Below, one piece after another: positions 52,045-60,584 of a stretch of DNA of 64,000 nt. The notes beneath the pieces were generated by a model that saw only the letters and a list, made by a program, of their open reading frames with translations, searched no databases and had not been told where the DNA came from. Each line of letters starts with the position of its first letter. Position 1 is the first letter of the stretch. The DNA lies in NCBI RefSeq assembly GCF_001905845.1, contig NZ_LIVZ01000001.1, positions 868,001 to 932,000 of the forward strand, given 5' to 3'. This DNA comes from Streptomyces sp. TSRI0107. GTDB taxonomy: Bacteria > Actinomycetota > Actinomycetes > Streptomycetales > Streptomycetaceae. Position numbers and translations under genes: made by a program.

Positions 52045-52479
52045 GTGAGCCTCCAGCGAAGGAGCACCTTGCAGCGCCCGGACGGGCTGGAAGCCCTGAG
52101 GTATGAGCACATTGCGGCGATCACCGCCTCCGTCGCCGGCAGTGGGCGTCTGGTGCGGCTCGCCCCATACGTTCTAGCGTCCACCGGTGAGGAGCGTCGG
52201 GCTGATCTCGCTCTGATCACGAGGCACGTGATCGCAGCTGGCATGGAGGTGACCTCCGTCTCGTTCGCTGACACGGGCCAGCCGCTGCCCATCAGAGAGC
52301 GCAGCGGCTGGCGAGCCGCCTGCCAGCACGCCAAGCAGGGCTTCGCGCACGGCATCGTCGCCATCGCCCGGCCAGCCATCACCACGGATCCGCGTGAGTA
52401 CGAGGCAGTGCTCACCGATCTGTTCACCCACCGGCTCTTTCTCGTTTTCTTGCCCACCGAAGACGACTCAGGTTGGTGA
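52045..52479 (+). CDS. Hypothetical protein (144 aa)
   Basis: Not recognised. 144 aa with YEHIAAITASVAGSGRLVRLAPYVLAS near the start, RADLALITRHVIAAGMEVTSVSFADTG and VLTDLFTHRLFLVFLPTEDD near the end; likely a soluble alpha/beta protein. GTG 52045 is chosen because GAGGGA lies 8 nt upstream. It stands between the regulators and the lanthipeptide precursor. The 123-nt gap before it shows nothing clear. Confidence 0.65.
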   Translation: MSLQRRSTLQRPDGLEALRYEHIAAITASVAGSGRLVRLAPYVLASTGEERRADLALITRHVIAAGMEVTSVSFADTGQPLPIRERSGWRAACQHAKQGFAHGIVAIARPAITTDPREYEAVLTDLFTHRLFLVFLPTEDDSGW

Positions 52480-52815
52480 AGCTCCCCGTCCACTTCGGCG
52501 AGTCCAGACGATGACGCGGACGGGGTCCAAGTTCCGCGGCGTCGAATGCCGTGTGCCTTCATACGCCCCCCCGCCGGAGCCCCCTGCCTGTCCCTTTGAA
52601 AGGCCACTGTGATGAGGACTTCGACTGCCGTTCCCGTTGTCGCCGGTGCCGGAGCGGACCTTGACTCGGTCCGCGCCTATCGGCCCGCCCTTCCCTCCTC
52701 GGTACGCGGTGCCCGCGTTGTGAGCTGCACTCGCCTGTCGGCAGGTCACACCAGGGGTCCTGCGGACCCCGCCGCCCCGTCCCGCGGGCGGCCGACTCAT
52801 CAAGGAGGACCAGCT
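52480..52815 (+). other. Leader region before the lanthipeptide precursor
   Basis: 336 nt without a convincing gene. It holds a 7-bp stem with a 3-nt loop at 52753-52769, and AAGGAGG at 52802, the ribosome site of ATG 52816. A GTG at 52609 is in frame with the precursor and would add 69 residues, but no leader of that composition is known for this family. The promoter is probably here; no SARP-type repeat was found. Confidence 0.5.
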
Positions 52816-52986
52816 ATGGCCCGAGTCACCGCGCCACTCGCCTCGAAGGCGCTCGACGCTCCGCTCTCCGACGACGAGTGGGAGCTGGAGACCACCATCA
52901 CGCACTCTCCGACGCCGATCGTCGAGGCCTGCGACACCAGCGACGGCTGCAAGAAGACCTGCGCGTCGTCCTGCGCCTCGAGCTGA
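52816..52986 (+). CDS. FxLD-family lanthipeptide precursor
   Basis: 56-aa peptide. The leader (residues 1 to ~30) contains DDEWELETTIT, where FxLD would be expected; the core region has Cys39, Cys45, Cys49 and Cys53 with several Ser/Thr, ending CASSCASS. Up to four thioether rings are possible. Asp40 and Asp43 are candidates for the co-encoded isoaspartate-type methyltransferase. ATG 52816 has AAGGAGG 7 nt upstream. An 11-bp hairpin follows before the dehydratase gene. Cleavage site and ring pattern cannot be fixed from sequence. Confidence 0.85.
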   Translation: MARVTAPLASKALDAPLSDDEWELETTITHSPTPIVEACDTSDGCKKTCASSCASS

Positions 52987-52998
52987 TCAGCACGTCAG

Positions 52999-53035
52999 GC
53001 CGGTGCGGATGGAGCAGGTGTCTGTCCGCACCGGC
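52999..53035 (+). terminator. Hairpin between precursor and dehydratase genes
   Basis: Perfect 11-bp stem (52999-53009 with 53025-53035), 15-nt loop, 13 nt after the precursor stop and 27 nt before the LanB start. It probably acts as a partial terminator giving more precursor than enzyme mRNA. Confidence 0.6.
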
Positions 53036-53061
53036 GTACCACTTAGGGAGGAGGGACACTC

Positions 53062-56028
53062 GTGACTCGACCGATCTACCAGCGGTTCGGAGACGTGCTG
53101 GTCCTGCGTGCCTCAGTCATGCCTGTTACGGCCCGTCCCACCGTCTGGCCCGCCCTCGGCTCCCCTGATGCCTGTCGTCACTGGCTTGGGAGCCTGTGGG
53201 ACGATGACGCGTTCGTCGCCTCGCTTCGTGCAGCATCCCCACACCTGGTCGGCTTCGTGGAACGGATCCTTGCCGGGGATGCCATCGAGCCGAAGCGAAT
53301 TGGCAAGGCTACCTGCTCGGTCGCTGGATACGTGCTGCGCGCCAGTGGGCGGCCGACGCCCATCGGCCTGTTCGCCGGCGTCGGCCTGGCCACGGTGGGT
53401 GCCGCCTCCGCCGCGATCGGCACAGCGCATCGAGCCATCGCACGCCCAGACACCGTATGGGTCGACCACGTACGCAGAGACCTGGAAGGCCGCGCCGACG
53501 TCCTGCCTCACTTGATCATGCAGACGAGCAGCGCAATGTCTCTGCGCGGTGACACCATCAACGCGCCCCGGCCGGGTGGCCGTATCGCCAGCGCCAAGAT
53601 CAGCCGCCCCCTGTCCGTCCTGCTCCAGGCTGCGCAGGAGCCCACCACCGGCCGGGAGCTGCAGCAGCTGCTCATTGAGGTCGGCGGGAGTCCCGCACAA
53701 GCCAGGTGCCTGATTGGACGGGCCCTTTCTGACGGCTATCTGACCAGCAGCCTTTCAGCGCCCATGACCGTGGACGATCCCGCTGGGCACATTCTGCGCA
53801 CCCTCGCGCCCCATCAGGAGGAGCTCGAAGCAGCAACCCGGGATGTCCTCGCTCGACTCGGTAAGGCCGGACAGCTCCTCGCAGCGCACAACCGGGCCTC
53901 TGGCACTGCGGCCCATGAACTGCGCGAGGCTGCCGATGGCCTGATGCGGTGTGCCCCCGCAGCCAGCCGCAGCCGCATCTCCCTCGACCTGCGGCTCGAC
54001 GCCCGTGTGAGCGTTCCCGCTCCCGTCCTGGACGAGGCGGAGCACGCTGCGGATGTACTCGTACGGCTTACCCGTGCCCGCGGCGAGTCGACGGCCTGGG
54101 CTATGTACGCCACGCACTTTTGGGAGCGGTACGGCGCAGGGGTTCTCGTCCCCGTCCGCGATGCTGTCGATCTGGCCGCCGGCATCGGGTTTCCCGCCGA
54201 CTATCCCATGTCGCTGTGGCCGGAGGTGCCGCCCACGGTGCTGCCCCGCGACGAGAAGCTGGCGGCAAAGGCCCTGCACGCGGCCATGACCGGCGCCCGC
54301 GAGATCGTGCTTACAGACGCGGACGTCGACGACCTTGCTGATGGCGCCGAGGACGGCCCGGTGGCACCGCATGTCGAGGTGGGAATCCGGGTCCGGTCCG
54401 TCAGCTGCAGCGCGCTGAACCGTGGTGAGTTCCTGATTGAGGTGCGTCCGGCCTGGACGGCGGGGGCCATGTCGGGGCGGTTCACGGCCGTCCTCGGCAC
54501 CGCGCTGTCAGAGCTGTATCAGGCGCTGCCGACCGTGGTTGACGGAGCACTGCCCGCACAGCTCTCCTTCATGCCCGTCTTCCCGCATGGGGAGAACGTT
54601 GCCCGCATCCCCGCGGTGGTGCCCCACGTGCTCAGCCTCGGTGAGCACCAGGAGCCGGCCGACCACGTCATCGATCTGGACGACCTGGCCGTCTTCTCTA
54701 CGGCCAGCCATCTGCACCTGGTCAGCATCTCCCGCCGTCGTGTGGTGGAACCGCTCGTGCTCCACCCGCTCGCCCTGGAGAAGCAGGCCCCGCCCATCGC
54801 CCGGTTCCTGGCCATGCTCGGCCGGGGGTCGATCACCGCCTGGACCGCGTTCGACTGGGGTCCCGCCGCCGTCGCCCTGCCGTTTCTGCCACGGATCCGC
54901 TACCGCCGTGCCATCCTGGCCCCGGCGCGCTGGAAGCTGTCCGCCGCTGAGTTGCCAGACGGACCGTTCACGCCGAAGTGGCAGGCGGCACTCACCGAAT
55001 GGGCCACGACATGGCGATGCCCGACGCGTCTGGACCTCCACGACGACGACCGCACCATGAGCCTCGACCTGACCGAATCGCTCCACGCCCGCCTGATCCA
55101 CCAGCACCTGCAACGTCGCCAGTCGGCAGTCCTCTGCGAGACGGCGTCCGGCGATGACCTGGGGTGGATCGGACACGCACACGAGATCACGATGCCGCTC
55201 GCCACCGCCGGCCCGCAGCTGCCGCACCCGGACCTGACGAGCGTCCCCCTGGTCACGAACCAGGACCTGCCGAGCCCCGGAGCCGACCGCTGGCTGCAAG
55301 CCAAGCTGTTCACCCACCCCACGGCCATGGACCAGATCATCACGCGCCGTCTGCCTGAGTTGCTTGAGGAGCTGGGCACGACCGAGGCATGGTTCGTGCG
55401 CTACCGGTCGCTGCACGAGACCGATCACCTGCGCATCCGCGTGCCCGCAGGCGGCAACACGATGGCGACGGTGGCCGCGTGGACCGAACAGCTCACTGCC
55501 GACCGGCTCGCCTCCCATCTAGTCATCGACGGCTACCGACCCGAAGTCGGCCGCTACGGCACCGGCCCGGCGATGGAAGCCGCCGAATCGGTGTTCATCG
55601 CGGACAGCCTGGTGACCCGCCACGCGCTCACCGAACTGCCCCGTCTGGACAGGGAAGCGTTGTGCGCCCTCAGCATGATCGACTTAGCGGAGGGGCTTCT
55701 CGGCACCGGCGAAGGCCGGAGATGGTTCGCCGCCGCGGCTGACCTGGGCCCAGGACGCCCCGAGATCACCCGGCTCACTCTGCACCAGGTGCGTGCCCGG
55801 CCGCTGCTGGCAGCCTCCCCCCGGCTGACGGCGGCTTTGGCACAACGTCGCGACGCCTTGGGGAGGTACCGGGCGTGCCTCGACGACCAGCACCTCGGGC
55901 AGGTCCTCGAGTCACTGCTGCACATGCATCACAACCGGCTGGTGGGGCCCGACCGTGCCAGCGAGGCCGTCTCTCGGCACGCTGCACGGCAGGCCTGCCG
56001 GTCCCTGACAGTCTGGGAGGGCGCATGA
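53062..56028 (+). CDS. Lantibiotic dehydratase (LanB), full length
   Basis: 988-aa class I lanthipeptide dehydratase that uses Glu-tRNA to glutamylate and then eliminate Ser/Thr. The N-terminal glutamylation part (residues ~1-650) includes ASGRPTPIGLFAGVGLA and HLHLVSISRRRVVEP; the C-terminal elimination/SpaB_C part (~740-985) includes AWFVRYRSLHETDHLRIRV and YRPEVGRYGTGPAMEAAE. Both domains are in one chain. Codon 875 is TTA (55684-55686), a possible bldA control point. GTG 53062 follows GGGAGGAGG. Its end overlaps the cyclase start. Confidence 0.93.
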   Translation: MTRPIYQRFGDVLVLRASVMPVTARPTVWPALGSPDACRHWLGSLWDDDAFVASLRAASPHLVGFVERILAGDAIEPKRIGKATCSVAGYVLRASGRPTPIGLFAGVGLATVGAASAAIGTAHRAIARPDTVWVDHVRRDLEGRADVLPHLIMQTSSAMSLRGDTINAPRPGGRIASAKISRPLSVLLQAAQEPTTGRELQQLLIEVGGSPAQARCLIGRALSDGYLTSSLSAPMTVDDPAGHILRTLAPHQEELEAATRDVLARLGKAGQLLAAHNRASGTAAHELREAADGLMRCAPAASRSRISLDLRLDARVSVPAPVLDEAEHAADVLVRLTRARGESTAWAMYATHFWERYGAGVLVPVRDAVDLAAGIGFPADYPMSLWPEVPPTVLPRDEKLAAKALHAAMTGAREIVLTDADVDDLADGAEDGPVAPHVEVGIRVRSVSCSALNRGEFLIEVRPAWTAGAMSGRFTAVLGTALSELYQALPTVVDGALPAQLSFMPVFPHGENVARIPAVVPHVLSLGEHQEPADHVIDLDDLAVFSTASHLHLVSISRRRVVEPLVLHPLALEKQAPPIARFLAMLGRGSITAWTAFDWGPAAVALPFLPRIRYRRAILAPARWKLSAAELPDGPFTPKWQAALTEWATTWRCPTRLDLHDDDRTMSLDLTESLHARLIHQHLQRRQSAVLCETASGDDLGWIGHAHEITMPLATAGPQLPHPDLTSVPLVTNQDLPSPGADRWLQAKLFTHPTAMDQIITRRLPELLEELGTTEAWFVRYRSLHETDHLRIRVPAGGNTMATVAAWTEQLTADRLASHLVIDGYRPEVGRYGTGPAMEAAESVFIADSLVTRHALTELPRLDREALCALSMIDLAEGLLGTGEGRRWFAAAADLGPGRPEITRLTLHQVRARPLLAASPRLTAALAQRRDALGRYRACLDDQHLGQVLESLLHMHHNRLVGPDRASEAVSRHAARQACRSLTVWEGA

Positions 56029-57167
56029 GGCACGACGACCTAGGGGGCGGCCTCACCGGAACCGTTCTGTACGAGATGGTGGCCGCTCACAGCCGCGGCA
56101 CGTGGACCGCTGCCCGCACCGCCGTGCAGGCCATCACCGCCCATCCCTTGGCTGCGTATCCCGACGAGGCCAGCCTGTACCGGGGCGTCCCGGCCGTCGC
56201 CTACGCACTGCACTTCGGCAAGCCGTCGGCCACCTCGTGGACACTCACCGAGCTGAACGCTGAAACGATTGCGATCGTCGCCGCCCGCGTGGATGCCGCG
56301 CAGCGCCGTATGGACAGCGGGCGTCCACCCCGCATGGACGAGTACGACCTGATCAGCGGACTAACCGGGCTCGGCGCCTACCTGCTGCGACGAGAGCAGC
56401 AGACCGCGCTCGAACGCATCCTCAGCTACCTCGTACGACTGCTTACCGAACCGCTCACCATCGCCGGCCACCCGGTCCCCGGATGGTGGACGATCGACGG
56501 ACCGCGCGGCCTCCCGGAGAACGGCGCGTTCGCCACCGGACATGCCAACTTCGGCATCGCGCACGGAATGCCTGGCCCACTCGCTCTCCTCGCACTGTCC
56601 AGCCGCGCCGGAGTCACGGTCGACGGCCAGGACCGAGCTCTCGACGAAGGCATCAGATTCCTCACCGCCTGGGCGCAACCGTCCAGTGACGGCGCCATCG
56701 GATGGCCCGAACTCCTGCCGCTGCAAGCCTTCCTGAATGGTCCGGTCAGCGGCACCGAACCCGGGCGTCCTTCCTGGTGCTACGGCACGCCCGGCATCGG
56801 CCGCGCCCTGCAACTTGCTGCGCTCGCCCGCCGCAACGACCGGGCACGCCAGTTCGCCGAGCATGTCGTACTCGGCTCGATCACCGATCCTCGGCACCTG
56901 TCCCAAATTGAGGACGTCACGCTCTGCCACGGCTGGGCAGGGCTGCTTCTGACCTGTGACCGCATCGCCGCCGAATCCGCGGCCCCCGCCATCACCAACG
57001 AACTTCCCGCACTGCGCTCACACCTCAGCGCGCACATGGTGCGGCACGAGATACCTCAGAACGCCGGTCTACTCTCCGGCAACGCAGGCGTTCTGCTCAC
57101 GCTGCATACCCTCAGCACCCCCCGCCCCACCGACCTGGGGTGGGATACATGCCTCCTCCTGAACTGA
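56025..57167 (+). CDS. Lanthionine cyclase (LanC-like)
   Basis: 380-aa zinc enzyme that adds Cys thiols to dehydro-residues. Zinc ligands are visible: Cys in SWCYGTPGIGRAL, and Cys-His in LCHGWAGLLL. The (alpha/alpha) barrel repeats include GANFGIAHG-type segment ATGHANFGIAHGMPGPLALLALS. ATG 56025 overlaps the LanB stop by 4 nt. It acts with LanB on the 52816 precursor. Confidence 0.92.
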   Translation: MRHDDLGGGLTGTVLYEMVAAHSRGTWTAARTAVQAITAHPLAAYPDEASLYRGVPAVAYALHFGKPSATSWTLTELNAETIAIVAARVDAAQRRMDSGRPPRMDEYDLISGLTGLGAYLLRREQQTALERILSYLVRLLTEPLTIAGHPVPGWWTIDGPRGLPENGAFATGHANFGIAHGMPGPLALLALSSRAGVTVDGQDRALDEGIRFLTAWAQPSSDGAIGWPELLPLQAFLNGPVSGTEPGRPSWCYGTPGIGRALQLAALARRNDRARQFAEHVVLGSITDPRHLSQIEDVTLCHGWAGLLLTCDRIAAESAAPAITNELPALRSHLSAHMVRHEIPQNAGLLSGNAGVLLTLHTLSTPRPTDLGWDTCLLLN

Positions 57168-57184
57168 TCCGAAAGGACCGACTC

Positions 57185-58390
57185 GTGGGCCAGACACCCA
57201 CTGCCGACCACTTGCGCAACCACCTCGTCGACCTGATTCGCCGGGACGTACGCCTGACAGCCGAAGTCGAGCGGGTCATGCGCAAGGTGCCCCGAGAGGC
57301 GTTCCTGCCCGGCATCGGCCTTGAGGAGGCCTACGCCGACCAGGCCGTCTCCATCAAGGACAACCCTCTCGGTGGTCCCCTACCGCTTTCATGCGCGTCG
57401 GTGCCTTCCGTCGTGGCGATGATGCTGGGCCAGCTCGACGTTCAGCCCGGCGACAGCATCCTCGAAATCGGTGCCGGAACCGGCTACAACGCCGCGCTGC
57501 TCGCCGAACTGACGGGCGCCAACGGGCACGTCACCAGCATCGACATCGACTCCGACGTGGCGCTGCACGCGCGGACCATGCTCGACCGCGCCGGATACCA
57601 GCAGGTCCACGTCATGGAGCGCGACGGACTGATCGGCGCACCGGAGAACGCCCCCTACGATCGGATGCTCGCCGCCGTGGGTCTGTGGGACGTACCCGCC
57701 ACGTGGTGGGAGCAACTGTCCGAGGGCGGACGCCTCGTTCTTCCACTGCGGTGGCGCGGCCAGACCCGATCCGTGGCTTTGATCCGCCACGGTGACAACC
57801 TTGTCTCTCATGGCATGCAGCTGTGCGGCTTCGTCCCCGTCATCGGGCAGGACGGCGAGAAGACCACGGCGCTCAACGCCGACGACACGATCCGCGTCAT
57901 CCACGACGAGGACCAGGCCGTGGACGCCGTCGCGCTCCGCGAGAGCCTGAGCACCACCACCGGCATCGAGGTCATGTCCGAGCAGCGAATCGGCGGTGAG
58001 GAGTCATTCGACGGAGTGTGGCTGCGCGCCACCGCCGCGGACGACCGTGTGTGCCGCCTCCAGGTCCTGCCTGAAGCGATGGCTCAGGAACCCCTCCTCC
58101 GGCCCGCAATGCCCGTCCGCAGCCCGGCCCTGATCGACGGGGACTCCCTCGCCTACCTGATCGTGCGCCGCGAAGGGGCCGACCCGGACCGCCCTCACCG
58201 GCTCGGCGCAGCCTCCTACGGACCGCAGGCCGAGAAGCTGGCCCAAGACCTCATCGCGCACATCGAGGACTGGGGCAGCGCGCGCACCGCAGTTCCGCGC
58301 CTGACCGTCACCCCTATTTCCTCCGACGCGGTGACCGGAGGGGGGCACGTGATCACCAAGCGGGAGAGCCGACTCACGCTGACCTACTGA
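57185..58390 (+). CDS. Protein-isoaspartate-type O-methyltransferase, FxLD system
   Basis: 401-aa SAM-dependent enzyme. The N-terminal ~215 aa match protein-L-isoaspartate O-methyltransferases (EAYADQAVSIKDN, ILEIGAGTGYNAALLAEL for SAM). The C-terminal ~180 aa is an extra domain typical of the methyltransferases found with FxLD lanthipeptides. In related RiPPs such enzymes methylate an Asp side chain, leading to aspartimide and isoaspartate. GTG 57185 follows AAAGGA; GTG 57140 would overlap LanC and is less likely. It ends 12 nt before a hairpin terminator. Confidence 0.88.
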   Translation: MGQTPTADHLRNHLVDLIRRDVRLTAEVERVMRKVPREAFLPGIGLEEAYADQAVSIKDNPLGGPLPLSCASVPSVVAMMLGQLDVQPGDSILEIGAGTGYNAALLAELTGANGHVTSIDIDSDVALHARTMLDRAGYQQVHVMERDGLIGAPENAPYDRMLAAVGLWDVPATWWEQLSEGGRLVLPLRWRGQTRSVALIRHGDNLVSHGMQLCGFVPVIGQDGEKTTALNADDTIRVIHDEDQAVDAVALRESLSTTTGIEVMSEQRIGGEESFDGVWLRATAADDRVCRLQVLPEAMAQEPLLRPAMPVRSPALIDGDSLAYLIVRREGADPDRPHRLGAASYGPQAEKLAQDLIAHIEDWGSARTAVPRLTVTPISSDAVTGGGHVITKRESRLTLTY

Positions 58391-58402
58391 GCTGGCTGTG
58401 CA

Positions 58403-58428
58403 GGCGCCTCCCTGTCCGGGGAGGCGCC
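58403..58428 (+). terminator. Hairpin terminator ending the lanthipeptide operon
   Basis: 10-bp stem (58403-58412 with 58419-58428), 6-nt loop, 12 nt after the methyltransferase stop. Confidence 0.75.
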
Positions 58429-58527
58429 CGACCCATGACTCCGCTCGGGCCGGCCGAGAGGTACCGCACCGCACAGCCCCTGATCCAAACGACAGGGCCT
58501 GCGCCAGGGCGATCCGGGCGAGAGGCC

Positions 58528-58821
58528 CTACCGGCTCACCTTCACCCGCTCCCCGCCCGCCAGCTCCGGCTTCAGGTCGACCTGGACCTGATGGGTCGTC
58601 TGGCGGTCGACGGTGCCGCCGAGTTCCGCGGTCACCACACCGATCCGGACACCGCCCCGGCCCGTGCCGGAGCGGTGGACCTGGACGGTGAAGGTGAGGC
58701 TCACGTTCTCCACGGTGAAACCCAGGGCCCGGCCCTGGGCCTCGACGCGGGCCTCCTCCAGTTCACCCCGGATCTGACGGATCACCTCGGCCAGTCCCAC
58801 GAACCCCGGTTCGTCCGGCAA
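58528..58821 (-). CDS. Trypsin-co-occurring domain 2 (trypco2) protein
   Basis: 97-aa protein: FVGLAEVIRQIRGELEEARVEAQ, then LGFTVENVSLTFTVQVHR and VKVSR at the end. It matches the trypco2 type, small proteins found beside trypsin-like proteases in actinobacterial conflict and signalling loci. It starts with TTG 58821, supported by GAGGAGG 5 nt upstream. It is divergent from the protease at 58899, sharing a 77-nt promoter region. Confidence 0.8.
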   Translation of the reverse strand: MPDEPGFVGLAEVIRQIRGELEEARVEAQGRALGFTVENVSLTFTVQVHRSGTGRGGVRIGVVTAELGGTVDRQTTHQVQVDLKPELAGGERVKVSR

Positions 58822-58898
58822 CTCGCCTCCTCAGAAGGCCCGTTGTTCCCTTGTCGCACCAGTATGCGCCAGGACCGAGCGCCCGTATAGTTCCGAAT

Positions 58899-60584
58899 AT
58901 GGCTGCTGCCGGGGGAGTGCAAGCCGCCTCGTCGATGGAGACGCCGAGCTGGGCCGTGCGGATCCGGGGAGCGGACGGGGAGATCGCGGGGGCCGGCATC
59001 CTGCTGAGCCCCGACCGGGTCCTCACCTGTGCCCATGTGGTGGACAGGGCCGCGGAGCGGGTCACCGCGGAGTTCGTGGGCGCGGCCGACCACAGCGTGC
59101 CCGCGGTCACCGCCTGGGTCGACGGGACCGCGTACGTACCGGAGACCCAGGACGCCGACGGCGACCCCAGCGGGGACGTCGCCCTGCTGCGGCTGGAGCG
59201 GCCCCGGCCCGTCGAGGACACCGTCCGGCTGCACCGGCTGGCCACGCCGGGCCGCGAGGTGCGGATGTACGGCTTCCCGTACGACCACAACGGCGGCATC
59301 TGGTTCCGCGCCACCGTCGTCGGCGGCTGCGGACGCGACGGGCAGGTGCAGCTCAGCCCCACCAGCCCCGGCGAACTCGCCAGCCCGGGATGCAGCGGCG
59401 CGGGCGTCGCCGACAGCTTCACCGGCGAGGTCATCGGCATGGTGCTCACCGGCCAGCGGGACCAGCACGGCAACCTGTTCTCCTTCATGAGCCCGGCCGA
59501 GACCATCGCCCGGCACCTGCCGCAGGCCGAGCCGTTCATCGTCGGGCCCACCGCAGTCGACGACCGGCTGCGCTCCACCGCCGACGACGCAGCCGAGGCC
59601 CTGCTCGACGAGCCGTTCGCCCAGCGCCTCGCCGCCTGGTTCCGCGACGACGGCCACCAGGTGAAGATCAGCGTCGTCCGGCACGAGGACGCCGCCCGGG
59701 CCGCCACCCTGCGCCGCGCCATCACCCTCGCCGACCGGGAGCTGCGCACCGCCGTCTCCGTCGACCGGGCCTCGCTCGACCCGCCGGGCACCGTCCCGTC
59801 GGCCGGCGGCCACGACCTCGCCGTGCACGCCGGCGGGCTCACCGCCGCCGAGATCGCCGAGCGGATCGCCGAACGCATGGGACTGTGGCACCAGCCGGCG
59901 GTCTCCGCGCCGGACCGGATCCGGGCCGCGAAGGTCACCCTCAACCTGGTCGTCGTCGGCGTCGACGAGGCACTCGACCCGCCGGCCCTGCTGGACCTGC
60001 TGGAAGTGCTGCGCGCCGGCGGCAGCCGGTTGCTGCTGGTCTTCCGCACCGCCGGCGCCTGCCACCGCCGCGCCCGGTACCAGCTGCTGACCCGGCCCGC
60101 GCAGGAGCGCCGCGCCCGGCTCGTCGAACGGCTGAAGGAGATCACCGGACCGCTCGCCGGGGCCCTGTACGAGCGTCGCGCGGCAGTGGTCCCGGACGGT
60201 GTCCGGCCCGTGGACTCCGACCTGGTGGCCGCCCACGCCGCCCTGGCCGACCTGCTCCGCGCGGCGGGCCGCGACACCGCCCAGGGCCCGGACCTGGCCC
60301 GCTACGAGCGGCTGGCCGACCGGGTCGCCGCCCGCCTGGCGAGGGCCCTCGGCCGGCTGGACCGCCTGCGCGACCGGCGCGACGAACTCACCGGCCGGCT
60401 GCGCAGCTACCACGTCCTACACCAGCACTCCACCCAAGGCGAGGAGGACCCGGTGGTGGACGCCCTCTATCTGCGGGCGCACGACCTGCTCCGGAGCAGA
60501 CCCTGTGACGTACGCGCGGCCGAGGCGGCGGTGGAGGCCTACACCCGCCGGGTCGACGGGCGCGGCGCGGAGTCCTCGGTATGA
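58899..60584 (+). CDS. Trypsin-like serine protease with C-terminal effector region
   Basis: 561-aa protein. Trypsin fold at residues ~10-195: catalytic His in LTCAHVV, Asp in SGDVALLRL and Ser in SPGCSGAGVAD. There is no signal peptide, so it acts in the cytoplasm. The C-terminal ~350 aa are helical, end in a coiled-coil-like stretch (LGRLDRLRDRRDELTGRL) and match nothing I recognise. ATG 58899 has no ribosome site but lies 7 nt after a TATAGT (58886-58891), so the mRNA may be leaderless. Its stop overlaps the kinase start by 4 nt. Confidence 0.85.
   Translation: MAAAGGVQAASSMETPSWAVRIRGADGEIAGAGILLSPDRVLTCAHVVDRAAERVTAEFVGAADHSVPAVTAWVDGTAYVPETQDADGDPSGDVALLRLERPRPVEDTVRLHRLATPGREVRMYGFPYDHNGGIWFRATVVGGCGRDGQVQLSPTSPGELASPGCSGAGVADSFTGEVIGMVLTGQRDQHGNLFSFMSPAETIARHLPQAEPFIVGPTAVDDRLRSTADDAAEALLDEPFAQRLAAWFRDDGHQVKISVVRHEDAARAATLRRAITLADRELRTAVSVDRASLDPPGTVPSAGGHDLAVHAGGLTAAEIAERIAERMGLWHQPAVSAPDRIRAAKVTLNLVVVGVDEALDPPALLDLLEVLRAGGSRLLLVFRTAGACHRRARYQLLTRPAQERRARLVERLKEITGPLAGALYERRAAVVPDGVRPVDSDLVAAHAALADLLRAAGRDTAQGPDLARYERLADRVAARLARALGRLDRLRDRRDELTGRLRSYHVLHQHSTQGEEDPVVDALYLRAHDLLRSRPCDVRAAEAAVEAYTRRVDGRGAESSV

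Noticed and set aside
52609..52986. 125-aa version of the lanthipeptide precursor starting at GTG 52609
   Set aside because: The strong AAGGAGG directly before ATG 52816 and the usual FxLD precursor length favour the 56-aa product.
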